Shown: positions 10,137 through 19,815 of the stretch, in pieces
How the letters are laid out: each line of letters starts with the position of its first letter
Numbering within the stretch: the stretch's first letter is position 1
Assembly (NCBI GenBank): GCA_963575745.1
Contig: CAUYUJ010019915.1
Coordinates: 428,332 to 492,331 of the forward strand
From: Prorocentrum cordatum
Taxonomy: Eukaryota > Sar > Dinophyceae > Prorocentrales > Prorocentraceae
Direction: 5' to 3'
Length of the DNA: 64,000 nucleotides
Position numbers and translations under genes: made by a program
Notes under the pieces: model-generated
Told to the model about the DNA's origin: nothing
Seen by the model: only the letters and a program-made list of their open reading frames with translations
Database searches by the model: none

Positions 10137-12158
10137 TTGTCCCCACGCTACCCGCCATACATTCGGGCTCAAGGAGTTTCGGCAAGTCCCAGCATGAATG
10201 TAGCAACAGCTCTTCATGAGGACCAATTGACGCGTAAACGACGGCACTGCAGTGTCCCAGAAGTTGAATCACATGAAGTTCCGACTGGACCTGGTCTGGC
10301 TCGTCGTTCGGTTCTGGCGGAAGCGCTGCTTCTCGGATGGGCTGAGGGTGAATTTCTTTCTACGCAAGTGCAAAAGCTAGCAACGTATGCCGTCATGGAT
10401 GGTGGTTCCACCGCGCCGAGCACGCTCCAGAAGTTGGCAAGTCTTGGCACCTCGGGGAAAAATCCGCAGAACACCAGCACAGAACTCAAAGCTATGATTT
10501 CAAAGATCATCGAGTTCGACCCCCCTGTCCTCTTCGGAGATGCCCCCATGAAGATCGACAAGGGTGACGACGAGGGTGTCCATATGATCGAGCTCGGCTT
10601 TCCTGCTGCGCACGACTGGTTGCACTTCTTGTTCCACCAGCACTACTCAGAGTTCCAACCCAGGTGGGCTAACAGCACGGCTGATATTGAACTATTTTGG
10701 GAGCATTGTCACGCAGCCGACCCTCGTCGGATGAACATGGATCTCATGAGAAAACCAGACTTCAATCAGAAATGCATACCACTTTTGATTCATGGCGATG
10801 GGGTTCCTGCATCAATCGTCTGGTGTGATGTGCATCTCCATTGGCAGTTTGATATGTGACCACTTCTTGTCATCGTTGGAGAAGCTGTTCTGGCTGGGCG
10901 GCTACTACACCAGGAGTGAAGTCAAGGAGTCCAATTTGGGCGCGACCAAGACGCACTTCTGGAAGCGGCTCATTTACCTGCTCAAGGTTTTGGAGACTGG
11001 TTGTTTCCCAAGAATGATATGGATGGGAATGCGTTTCCTGATGGGTCTAGGCAATTCGCAAGGAGGAACACATTCTTCGCTGACGGTCATTATTTTGCAG
11101 TTTGGCTCATCAAAGGCGACACCGAATTCAAGAACAACCATTTCGATATTCCTGGGCACTGGAGCTCTGACTATCCGTGTATGCATTGTCCGTGCATCAA
11201 ACTGAAGGACTCCACGCCTGCAGCTGACCGCCCCATGAACTGGATGAATTTCAGTGCGGATGCACCTTGGAAGCAGAAGGGGTTCATGGACATGAGGGAA
11301 TGGTTCAACCATTGTCGAGGCCGCGGGAAGACGCCATGCTTGCTATTTCGACCACGGGACGAAGGAGGGCTGGGCATGCATATTTTCGCTGTGTTCGAGG
11401 ACGGCCTGCACAACATGGAGCTTGGCAGCGCGCAGAAGATCCTTGGTAATGTCATGTGGTTGTTGGTGTATGGTGGGAGAATGGGTATTCGCCCCCCGAA
11501 GGTTGCATTGCGACAGTTGTGGTTGGAGATTGCGCAAGGTTACAGAAAGCGTGGGACTAAGAACCAATTCAATGAGATCGAGCTGGATTCATTCACCGAC
11601 CCGAAGGCACCGAACAACACGTTCCCTGAACTGCACGGCAAGGCAGCCAATGTTCGACACCTTGCGCCTGTGCTGGTTGAGATCTTCGAGGGGTGCGCCA
11701 CGGACTCCGACTACGATGGCCACGTCAGAGAGCTGCTACGTCACCTGTGCTCGTATTACCACGTCTTGGACCATAAAGGGCCAGACGGCGCGCCGGTTCA
11801 GTACCTCCCAGATTACTATATAAGAGAACTTCGCATTGCAATCGATGGTTTGCAAAAGCATTACAATTGGCTCTCGGTTCAGAATCCACAGCCCAAGAAC
11901 GCCCGCCTGCGGGGTATGCAGCCCAAGCTGCACCACGGGTGGCACGTTGGCTTTCAAGCTGTTTTCCAGAACCCTAGAGCTGCATGGTGCTATAGCAACG
12001 AAGATTTGGTTGGCAGGATTGCGACAATAGTAAAGGCGGCAGCCTCGGGCATTCCAGCAGCCCAGAGGATGCCGCACATCATGCCCAGGTATCTACAGGG
12101 CCAGAGCTTGCGAGTACAGTCTGGATGGGGCAGGAAGCCCGCCAACATTCGGGATTGA
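10137..12158 (+). pseudogene. DDE-type transposase of a dinoflagellate-expanded family, frame-disrupted
   Basis: Two open segments in the same frame (10137-10859 and about 11001-12158) are separated by stops; between them the +1 frame (about 10826-11000) carries the expected linking sequence (FWKRLIYLLKVLETG). Recognisable blocks in order: LASLGTSGKNPQN near 10431; IPLLIHGDGVPAS with a candidate catalytic Asp at 10797; AVWLIKGDTEF with a second Asp at 11118; CMHCPC cysteines near 11180; PELHGKAANVRHLAPVLVE near 11625; NPRAAWCYSNEDLVG with a candidate Glu at 12000. The order resembles tnp2/CACTA-type transposases and repeated dinoflagellate proteins, from memory. Either two compensating frameshifts or an unusual intron explain the break. 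The GTG, CTG or TTG codons in the frame are not reliable starts; the first ATG is at 10194. Confidence 0.65.
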
Positions 12159-12199
12159 GCGTGCGCTTGGATGCTGATGGGAAGATCTGACTGGCGATT

Positions 12200-12400
12200 T
12201 CGCCCGACCAAGCCTCCAAGGGGCCCCGAAGAGAAATGACGACCTACGAAGGTCATCCAAGGGCCCCGAAGGACCTTGAAAGGCCTTGAAGGGCAATGCC
12301 CCCAGGATCCCGAAAGGCCCCAGAGACCCTCGACGGGCCCCGCAGGCATCGTGGGCCCCGAAAGGCCCTGAGGGGCCCCGAACGGCTCCGACGAGAGCCA
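12200..12400 (+). repeat. Minisatellite GGCCCCGAAAGGCC
   Basis: Degenerate units of 12-20 bases built on GGGCCCCGAAGG and CCTTGAAAGGCC run from just after the transposase stop to 12400. Confidence 0.75.
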
Positions 12401-12835
12401 GCGCAATTTTATCAAACTAGCAACCTTTTTAACAAAACTGCAACACATGTGCCGAACACGCTTATCAACTTAACAGCGTATCTAACAAACCTGCAACATG
12501 CGCTTCAGAGCACATTTAACAAAAACACAGCTGTTTTAATAATTGTGAGAACAACTCCACCGACACGTTTATCAAAAAAACGCAGCAGTTTTAACAAAAC
12601 ATGCGCTCGAATACCGCACGTTTAACAAAAAAACGTGTTGTTGTCAAATCATGCTCGGGACCCCATCAACAGCATTGTCAAAACAGCAGAGATTTTAGCA
12701 AACGTGCTTGAACCCATCAACCGCATAACTTTAAACATTTTTTTTTTGAAAAAAAATGTTTTCTGATAAATCTGCCAAGCGCGACGCAAGCCGTTTTATC
12801 AAAAACGATGCGGTTTTGACAATACTGCACGCCCC
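12401..12835 (+). repeat. AT-rich degenerate repeat with TTTAACAAAA motifs
   Basis: About ten copies of TTTAACAAAA, TTTATCAAAA or close variants, often followed by CTGCAACA or CGCAGCAG, occur at irregular spacing of 20-60 bases (for example near 12407, 12426, 12505, 12566, 12590, 12618, 12792). It begins some 250 bases downstream of the transposase stop. Clustered short motifs in this position could be subterminal transposase-binding repeats, as in CACTA elements; this is inference. Confidence 0.65.
12733..12761. other. Perfect AT hairpin
   Basis: AAACATTTTTTTT at 12733-12745 pairs perfectly with AAAAAAAATGTTT at 12749-12761, with the 3-base loop TTG. It lies within the AT-rich repeat downstream of the transposase. 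Confidence 0.85.
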
Positions 12836-12887
12836 GGAAATGCCTCCTGGACGGGGCTGGATTGGGCCGACGAGGGGGGTGAGGGCG

Positions 12888-13092
12888 AGGAGGAAGAGGA
12901 GGAGGAGGAGGAGGAGGAGGAGGAGGAGGAGGAGGAGGAGGAGGAGGAGGAGGGTGGCCCCGCCTGGCAAGCACCTGGCCCCACGGGGTCACCTAAGGAC
13001 AAGAATTAGGGCAAATGTTGGCGGCTCGGTGACCCTTCCCCGCGGAGGAGGAGGAGGGGGAGGAGGAGGAGGAGGAGGAGGGGGAGGGGGAG
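12888..13092 (+). repeat. GGA microsatellites around the right direct repeat
   Basis: Nearly pure GGA tracts at 12888-12954 and 13041-13092 enclose the non-repetitive block at 12955-13050. Arg-rich and Pro-rich ORFs here are artefacts. Confidence 0.92.
12955..13050 (+). repeat. Direct repeat flanking the transposase, right copy
   Basis: Begins TGGCCCCGCCTGGCAAGCAC and ends CTTCCCCGCGGAGGAGG. It is the partner of 9368-9460, about 3.6 kb away in the same orientation. Confidence 0.8.
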
Positions 13093-13698
13093 GCAGGAGT
13101 AGGAGGATGAGGAGCAGCAGCAGCAGCAGCAGAAGTCAAGCACCGCCCTTGCGCTGCTCTCTCGCCGCCCTGCCTCCCCCGCGTGCTCGGGAGGCCGCGC
13201 TTGCTGGGGAGGAGGGTCTCGTCTGCTCCTTCCTCCTCCTCCTCCTCGTCCTTCTTCCGTTCGCTTCTTAAGCAGAAAACGTGATTGGTCAGCGCTGGGG
13301 ATTCGCAATTCCTGCAGGGTGGTGCTTGCGCTCGCGCCCCTTCTCGCTGAGGGAAGGGCGCCTGCGCCTAGACCCGCGGAGATCGCGAACATCCGATGTC
13401 GGCCGATCGCGCTTTCAATTGCGTTCCGACGTTGCTGCGGGGGGGGCCCGCGTTCGGGTACCTTGGTGAGTTTTTTTGCCGCGGGGGCAGGGTTCCAGGG
13501 GCCCCAGGGTGCCAGCGAGGGCATGAACTCGTGGAGAGATCCCAAGCGAAACGATGCAAGTCGATCGTACATGTAGGATCATGCCCTAAAACCTTTGAGG
13601 AGAGGTGTTTTGTTTTTTGCAGATCGGGGCATTCAACTGCATTGGTGACAAGCCTGGCAACAGCAGCAGCGTCACTGAATGACAGACACACAGGCAAA
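13093..13698. other. Spacer; no gene recognised
   Basis: GC-rich up to about 13560, then less biased. ORFs are short and overlap on both strands. Confidence 0.5.
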
Positions 13699-13744
13699 AG
13701 CTCGTCCGACCTATTCTAAACAATTAGAATAGGTCGGGCGAGCT
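13699..13744. other. Long near-perfect hairpin upstream of the 13915 ORF
   Basis: A 21-base arm (13699-13719) pairs with 13724-13744 with one mismatch (a G-U pair in RNA) and the loop ACAA. The core is CCGACCTATTCTAA with TTAGAATAGGTCGG. Allowing a 3-base bulge, GGC/GCC extend the stem. It lies about 170 bases before the start codon at 13915. Confidence 0.9.
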
Positions 13745-13825
13745 GCCTTCAGAAACACACACACACACACTCGCACAACAGACTAGCGTAGGAGATTATC
13801 TGTAGTGGCCCTGACGTCATTTCTC

Positions 13826-13846
13826 CCGCGGCCATTTTGTCTCTAG
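13826..13846 (+). other. Weak candidate relict spliced leader
   Basis: Bases read CCGCGGCCATTTTGTCTCTA and match the SL at 17 of 21 positions, with an intact GGCCATTTTG core. It lies about 70 bases upstream of the ATG at 13915. A degraded second copy may follow near 13851-13865 (CTTGGCTCG), but that is marginal. Confidence 0.4.
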
Positions 13847-13914
13847 CCTGTCTTGCTTGGCTCGTGCACCAATCCACGTCCAGGACAATTCAACTTGAAC
13901 TCGAGAGCGCTGCG

Positions 13915-15030
13915 ATGGCGCCCAAGAGCGTGATGAAGTCAATTATGAAGGGGAAGTTCGTCAAGCGTAGCCAGGCTCCTGGCTTCGTCACGCCCATGAA
14001 GCGTGCGTGCTCGAGCTCCACTGGGGACTCGGGCGTCAAGGCCTTGAAGAGGCCTGCTGCTGCAACTCCGCCTTCCATGAGGAAGCCAGCTGCTAAGGCC
14101 GCGCAGGAGGACGACGATGACGAGGAGCAGGTGGACCGCCAGGAAGCCGAGGCGCTGGCGCAGAACCTCACACGCCAGCAGCGCAGCGACTTCCAGAAGG
14201 CTCTCTCCAAGGATGACATTCCTCAAGCGATTCGTGACGACTTGAAGGCGATCGACGCTAGGGGCTACGGCTTGAGTAAGCGCGATGCCAAGAATTTGAA
14301 GATCGCAGCTTGGGTCATTGGAGGTTGGGCCCACCCTGTCTACAAGAATGTCATCAGGATCTCGGAGACCAAGGAGAAGAAGGAGGTGGCCAAGTCAGTT
14401 GGGTGGATCAGGATGCGCGCGATCATGGGCGGGGAGACTCAGGCCCTGCGCGCGTGGAAGGACGGCGAGATCAAACAGGTCAAGAACGCCAGGGGCGAGA
14501 CCAGGTGGGCACACGACGAGGAATCTGTCTCCAGGGCCCTGCTGATCGCCAACGAGCAGGAGGTCGCGGCGTCCACTGGCATCCATGGTGACACGGCTCA
14601 AGTTTCCAGTTTCCTCACCACCGTCAACGAGGACTTGTTCCAGCTGCAGTCTGGATTCGACTTGGGCGAGATCGAGCCCGCGGCTGCAGTTGATAATCAT
14701 GGTGGAGATGCCCTGTCAACAGCCCTCGCCACAGCGAAGACTGCCCTCGAGAATCTCCAGAAGATCAAGGGCAAGATGGACCAGATCTCAGGCGAGATCG
14801 GCGAGGACCCTAGCACCGACGACTTCGCGAAGGAGCACATCCTCAAGAAGGAAGATAAGATCGATAAGTTGATCAAGGAGTACCGCGCGATCATCAGGGA
14901 CAAGAAGGACCCGTCTGGGAACGCCGTCACTGCCGACAACCTCAAGAAGAAGCTCGCGAAAGATTCGCAGGATGCCTCGGTCGTCACGGCATCCATCAAG
15001 GTCTACATCAGCCAGAAGGAGCAGGCCTAG
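13915..15030 (+). CDS. KRPAA-type dinoflagellate protein, intronless, 371 aa
   Basis: The frame is open from 13837, but the ATG at 13915 (context GCGATGG) starts the typical basic N-terminus MAPKSVMKSIMKGKFVKRSQ. Domains in order: Lys/Pro/Ala-rich segment with KRPAAATPPSMRKPAAKAA (residues 45-63), an acidic EDDDDEE run (65-71), a central helical part (75-225) with SVGWIRMRAIMGG, and a C-terminal coiled-coil-like part (about 265-371) ending in QKEQA. Basic KRPAA or KKPAA leaders are common in dinoflagellate nuclear proteins of unknown function, as I remember them. The central Trp, GG and GEI spacing resembles those families. Codons are strongly G/C-ending. A possible SL relic and hairpin lie upstream. 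Function unknown; nuclear location is inferred. Confidence 0.8.
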   Translation: MAPKSVMKSIMKGKFVKRSQAPGFVTPMKRACSSSTGDSGVKALKRPAAATPPSMRKPAAKAAQEDDDDEEQVDRQEAEALAQNLTRQQRSDFQKALSKDDIPQAIRDDLKAIDARGYGLSKRDAKNLKIAAWVIGGWAHPVYKNVIRISETKEKKEVAKSVGWIRMRAIMGGETQALRAWKDGEIKQVKNARGETRWAHDEESVSRALLIANEQEVAASTGIHGDTAQVSSFLTTVNEDLFQLQSGFDLGEIEPAAAVDNHGGDALSTALATAKTALENLQKIKGKMDQISGEIGEDPSTDDFAKEHILKKEDKIDKLIKEYRAIIRDKKDPSGNAVTADNLKKKLAKDSQDASVVTASIKVYISQKEQA

Positions 15031-15044
15031 TGATGGGTAGTGTG

Positions 15045-15112
15045 CCGTCCAGCTGCCGCTCGTTGCTTGCCAGGCTGTCCGTCCAGCTGCCGCTCGTTGC
15101 TTGCCAGGCTGT
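15045..15112 (+). repeat. Perfect 34-bp tandem duplication after the stop
   Basis: Two identical units, 15045-15078 and 15079-15112, starting CCGTCCAGCTGCCGCTCGTT. They begin 15 bases after the TAG and resemble the repeat after the 8032 ORF. Confidence 0.9.
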
Positions 15113-15945
15113 TCCCAGCGCTTGGCGTCTCTCTTGGCCGAGCGGCCGCTGCGCCGATCGAGGGTGGCGCTATTTATATCTATAGTGTGCGAGGGTTGTG
15201 ACGGCCCTGGTGGAGCCCCCCGTTCTCGCTATGGAGGTGGTGGCTACGCCGAAGTCTTGGGTGTCCAACTCAGACATCGGTTTAAATCATTTTGGGGTTC
15301 AGTCTGATGCACGGCGCCTCGCCACTTGAAAGGGCCAGTACGCTGGCCGTTCTAATGGAGGTGGTAAGAGGGACGTTAGGAGGAGGAGGAGAGGGGAGGA
15401 GAAAGAGGGCGGAGGAGGAGGAGGAGGAGGAGGAGGAGGGGGTGAATGAGAGTGGAGGGGGGGGAGGGAGAGAGGAGTACGAAGTCAGGAGTGGGTGGAG
15501 GATGCGAGGATAGGAGAGGACGACAGAAGAGTAAACACACCATCGGTGAGCCCCACCTCAAAGCTGCCTGGCCCTGTCGGCGCGGCGCTACACCATATGA
15601 CACGCGTGCACCTTGACTAAAGAAATGCATGGCCGCTATCGGGCATACCCAAGGCTGACGCCGATGCCGAACCCCCCGACGCCCAAGAGAACGCCATTAC
15701 CATGCGTCGACCGCGACAATGATCACGCCGATATGGTCGGTGGGGTTCGATGGGACGGACGACGACGAACGCGATGACGACACGTGGTTCACATCCGTGG
15801 GGCGACGCGACTGGTCCGCTGACCCCCCCCCCCCCCCCCCCCCCGCGCGCGACAGCGCGACAGAGATAAGAACGATTGCGATGACCCGACGGTTGAAGCG
15901 GGGGGGGCAATGGTCTCACCGCACTGCGGAACGCCCAAGGGCAAA
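15113..15945. other. Spacer; GGA tract and poly-C run
   Basis: Bases 15380-15470 are GGA-rich; a run of about 20 C lies near 15825-15844. No gene recognised. Confidence 0.55.
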
Positions 15946-16035
15946 TGTTGTGACACTATATTCGCCCGCCTTCGTTCCGTAGCCATTCTTTCTCGAGGGA
16001 CAATTGTTGTGACACTATATTCGCTCGCCTTGGTT
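15946..16035 (+). repeat. Two-copy repeat, 59-bp spacing, upstream of the small ORF
   Basis: TGTTGTGACACTATATTCGC occurs at 15946 and again at 16005, each followed by CGCCTT(C/G)GTT-like sequence. The second copy ends about 30 bases before the ATG at 16063. It may be a duplicated promoter or 5' leader. Confidence 0.7.
15976..15997 (+). other. Candidate relict spliced leader upstream of the small ORF
   Basis: The 22 bases match the SL at 18 positions and include the exact 12-mer TCCGTAGCCATT, followed by CTTTCTCGAG. It sits inside the 59-bp duplication unit, 65 bases before the ATG at 16063. Confidence 0.45.
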
Positions 16036-16062
16036 GGTCGGGCCCGAACTTGCACTGCAGCG

Positions 16063-16335
16063 ATGCCCAAGCTATCCCCAGATACCCTGAAGCGGAGACT
16101 CTCCGATGCCCGACAGGAGCGCGAAGCCTGGAAGAAATCGGCGACGGCCCTGAAGAGACAGAACAGGCGCTTGAGAGCCATTCTTAGCGAGGGCATGCAG
16201 TCCTTGGACCGCTGGAAGTACCTCCCAGAGATCAGCTTCCCGAGCGAGCCTGGCGGCGCCTTGCACCGTGGGGGGGGCCCCGACTTGCAAGGTGAGCCAG
16301 CCGCCGAGCCCCGGGACCTTTCGATACAAACCTAA
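16063..16335 (+). CDS. Probable first exon of an unrecognised gene (90 aa if read through)
   Basis: ATG 16063 opens MPKLSPDTLKRRLSDARQER, followed by a charged helical stretch (KKSATALKRQNRRLRAILSE) suited to a coiled coil and then GMQSLDRWKYLPE. After about residue 55 composition turns to Gly/Pro and looks non-coding. A good splice donor (CAAGGTGAGC) occurs at about 16289-16297, so the real exon probably ends there and continues downstream. The frame is open to a TAA/TAG at 16335. Codon use is G/C-ending. No family is recognised. Confidence 0.5.
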   Translation: MPKLSPDTLKRRLSDARQEREAWKKSATALKRQNRRLRAILSEGMQSLDRWKYLPEISFPSEPGGALHRGGGPDLQGEPAAEPRDLSIQT

Positions 16336-16833
<498 letters not shown>

Positions 16834-16934
16834 AGAACACACAAACAAAGAAAGCGAGGCAACGAGCAACCGAGCGAGAACGGGAAGGGGGGCGCCAAGG
16901 AGGACGACAACGGCAGCAAAAAGGAAAAGGACAC

Positions 16935-17285
16935 GAAGAGCAGGAACGAAGAGGAGGAAGCGGGGGGAGGAGGAGGAGAGCTCGGAGGGGGGGGAGGAGG
17001 AAGAGGAGAAGGAGGAGGAGGAGGAGGAGCAGGAAGGACCTTCCTGCTGCTGCTGCTCCTCCTCCTTCTTCCTCCTCCTCCTTTTCCTTCTCCTTCTCCT
17101 TCTCTTCCTCCTCCTCCTCCTCCTCCTCCTCCTCCTCCTCTTCCTCCACCTCCTCCTCCTCCTCCTCCTCCTCCTCCTCCTCCTCTCTCTCGCTTCTCTC
17201 CTCCCTCCACCTCCTCTTCCTCCTCCTCCTCCTCTTCCCCTTCCTCCGTTTGCTCTTCTTCTTTTTCCTCCTCCTCTTCCCTCCA
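16935..17285. repeat. Purine tract switching to pyrimidine tract at 17040
   Basis: Bases 16935-17040 are GGA-rich and 17041-17285 are TCC-rich on the same strand, so the two halves can pair as a long imperfect hairpin. Both halves also suit triplex formation. The pyrimidine half ends directly at the SL relic at 17286. Confidence 0.85.
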
Positions 17286-17319
17286 GTAGCCATTTTGGCT
17301 CGTTCGATATCGGCTCAAA
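17286..17319 (+). other. Tandem relict spliced leaders, decayed
   Basis: GTAGCCATTTTGGCTC (17286-17301) is an exact 16-base match to the SL. Exactly 15 bases after the CCATTTTGG part (17290), a second copy reads CGATATCGGCTCAAA (17305-17319), matching the CCATTTTGGCTCAAG segment at 11 of 15. A 15-base period is what results when an SL-bearing retrocopy is trans-spliced again at the AG inside CCGTAG. A 240-base pyrimidine tract precedes it. No intact gene follows. Confidence 0.75.
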
Positions 17320-18890
17320 TCGCATTGGTTAGCGCGGCCCGACGCTAGCAGCGAGGTCAGGCGCGAAGCCCAAGGCCCACGGAGCTAAGCCAGCTCCCTT
17401 GCCTTTTCTCGGGGCGGACGGTTCCTGCGCGCGCGCAAGACCGCCGCGCATCTTTGGATCAACCTGCGGCGCGCGCTCGGGATCCGAGCGCGCGCTTGGT
17501 TGGTGGCTCGTGCCCTGCGCGTTATACGCTGCAGCAGTCGTTGCGCGCAACAACGCGCGCTGCGTGGCATTTGCGCGCGGTGGCGAGGCCCTGCGAAGCA
17601 GAGTCCGACTGAGCGGAAACCCTTGTATTTGTTGCTTCGATTCTTAGTTATTCTTGGCATCAACATGCTAAGGTTTGCTTGCTTTTTTGCATGGAAAAAA
17701 ACGAAGATAAACATACACGGGCTTCTGTGCATTATTTTGCTCATTACAAATGCCCAGGACCCTGTCCACCCGGGCCAGGGGGCAGCCTCCCTCTCTTCGT
17801 CGACGTGCACTGGTTAGGTGCTTCCCCTTCGCTCGCCCCTAGCTGGGGGCGCTGGCTTCCGCTGCTGTTCTGGCCCTCCCACGCGCGCCCGCCGCCGTCT
17901 TCCTGGCGGGGGGCGCCCCCGCCCCCCCCCCACCCACGTCCCAGCCTGTCCACCCTGGCAGAGGGGGTTCGTCTCCCGCACTTCCTGCCGCGCACCTGTT
18001 CTGTGCCCCTCCCCGCCCCCCCTTTCCGCCCAGCGGGCTGGCAGGGGCGGGTTCGCTGCCGTCCACCTCGACGGCGGCATCCCCCTCTTCCCCCCGCTGG
18101 CCCGCCCTGTCCACCCGGGCAGGGGGGACTTGCTCGCCTTCATTTCGCCATGTACCAGCTAGGTGCCGACCTCTTTCTCGCCGCCCCGCCCCCCGGGCCC
18201 TGCTGGGTCCCTGCTTGCGGCCGGGCTAGCCCTGCCCTCCCAGGTAGCTGGAACCCTCCTGGTGCCCCGCTGGGCGTAAGCTGGGCGCCCCCCCCCGGCC
18301 CGCGCGGCAGCGCCCGACGCCGCTGCTGCTGCCCGTCGCCGCCGCCCCGCCTGCGGGTCTCCGCAGGCGGGGCGTCCTCCTCCCTGTCCGCCTCCCCCCC
18401 CCCCCGCTCGCTCACCGTCCCTCCGTAGGCCGCCATGGCGATGAATGGTTGCTTGCAGCCGGCGCTGCTGGCCCGGGCCTGGTCTTGCCGCCCGCCGCCG
18501 CAGCGGCCCAGCATCCTGCTGGGGGACACCGCACCGCGCCCGCTCCCGTCCTGGGGGGCGCACCGCCATGTACTTGTGGTTTTGGCACTGTTCGCATCGC
18601 ATCCTGCACCAATTTGCTTGTTCCAGTACCCGTACTGGTTCCCGCCGCCGCCGGGCCCCGGCGCAGCAGCCGCCGCCAGCCCCGCCGGCGGGGCCGGCGG
18701 CGCCATTCGTTCGGGGTGTGACACGTCCGTCTGAGCGGCCTTCGCTTCCTATCTCCTCCTTCGGCCGGCTTCCCTGTCTCCACTTATGTTCCAGCGTTGT
18801 GGCATCATTCGCTTCAACGGTCTTCCCGGTTTTATTTGTTTCCGCCGGCGCCGTTATTCTGCGCATAGGCGCCGACGAAAAATACAGCAA
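17320..18890. other. No gene recognised; GC-rich DNA downstream of an SL relic
   Basis: Long overlapping ORFs in several frames (17679-18428 +, 18159-18908 -) are Pro/Arg/Gly-rich and anti-correlated, as in GC-rich non-coding DNA. Two pieces repeat the phrase CCTGTCCACCCGGGCAGGGGG (near 17761 and 18106). This may be the remnant of a retroposed mRNA body, but no domain survives. Confidence 0.5.
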
Positions 18891-19480
18891 TTGGTTTTTC
18901 TCAACCATTTTTTTGGTGGCCCATCCGTGCGTGGGTCATTTTTTGCGCGCGCCATATGGGAAACGCACAGGCGTTCCGCATGGAAATGATGGGCAACATT
19001 CCCAAGGGCGCCCTGGCATCCTTGCCTCCTCGGCCCATCCTTATTAGCGGCTTTCGCTGGCAAGCTTCGCTCGCAAAACGTTCGCATGGCCTTCCAAGGC
19101 CCTTGCATCCTTACCGCGCGTCCTTATGATACGGGCTGGCTGTATTTAGTGGCAATGCATCCATTCGTGCTGAGGCGCAGCATTCAAATTAAACCGGTGG
19201 TTTCTCTCAGCCACCTGTTATGCGCTCGCCGTATGGGGGGGGGAGGGGGCGTAGTGAATGGCACTGCATCGCGTCATGTTGAGGCTCAGAAAGTAAGTGA
19301 AACATTTGTTTTTGTTCAGCCAGTTTCTGGTGACCCACTCGTCCATGGGTCACCTGTTGTGGGCGCGCCATACGGGAAACGTTGTGCGTGGAACTGCATC
19401 GCGTCATGTGGATGCCCAACATGCATGCGAAACCATTGGTTTTGTTTCACCGAATTGATGATGACACACCCGTCCGCAGC
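18891..19480 (+). repeat. Outlying units of the 130-bp tandem repeat
   Basis: Units near 18896, 19190, 19315 and 19435 carry GGTTTTTCTCAACC, GTGACCCACTCG, GGGAAACG and GCATCGCGTCATGTTGAGGC, the same parts as the array at 4715-6500 and in the same orientation. A separate dispersed repeat is embedded at 19012-19150. Confidence 0.8.
19012..19150 (+). repeat. Dispersed repeat, copy 1 (partner 47930-48060)
   Basis: Shared landmarks in the same order are CATCCTT, CGCTGGC, CGCAAAA, GGCCTTCCAAGGCC-like sequence, TTGCATCCTTACCGCGC and TCCTTAT. Confidence 0.65.
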
Positions 19481-19815
19481 AGCATCAGTAACTTGCAGTG
19501 TAAGTGGTCACCAATAGCACCATCAATCGTAGTATCATCAGTAGCACCATCACTGTTGCATCGCCTGTAGCAGGAGCAGTACCAGTGTCACCACCACCAG
19601 TACCAGCAGTATCATTGTATTCGTCGTCAGCAGTACCAGTATCGGCAATAACAATATCAGTGGCAGCATCAGTGCCCTGAGTTGTCGTCGTCGTAGCAGT
19701 TCCAGTAGTAGCAGTCATGGCCATGTTGGCCGTCGTGTCGCCGTGGTGGCCGTGACGGCCGCGGTGGCCGTGACGGCCGTGGTAACCTTGGTGGCCGTGG
19801 TGGCCGTGGTGCCTT
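19481..19815. repeat. CAGTAC/CATCAG-type and GTGGCCGTG minisatellites
   Basis: Bases 19490-19720 are degenerate CAGTAC and CAGCAT repeats; 19735-19815 are 9-bp GTGGCCGTG/ACGGCCGTG units. Confidence 0.75.

Noticed and set aside
9300-13100. CACTA-type termini for the transposase
   Set aside because: I looked for paired CACTA/TAGTG ends around the gene and found none that are inverted and well placed.
13831-13850. Treating the weak SL match here as certain
   Set aside because: Seventeen of 21 positions with two transversions is suggestive but could arise by chance in this much sequence, so it is kept at low confidence.
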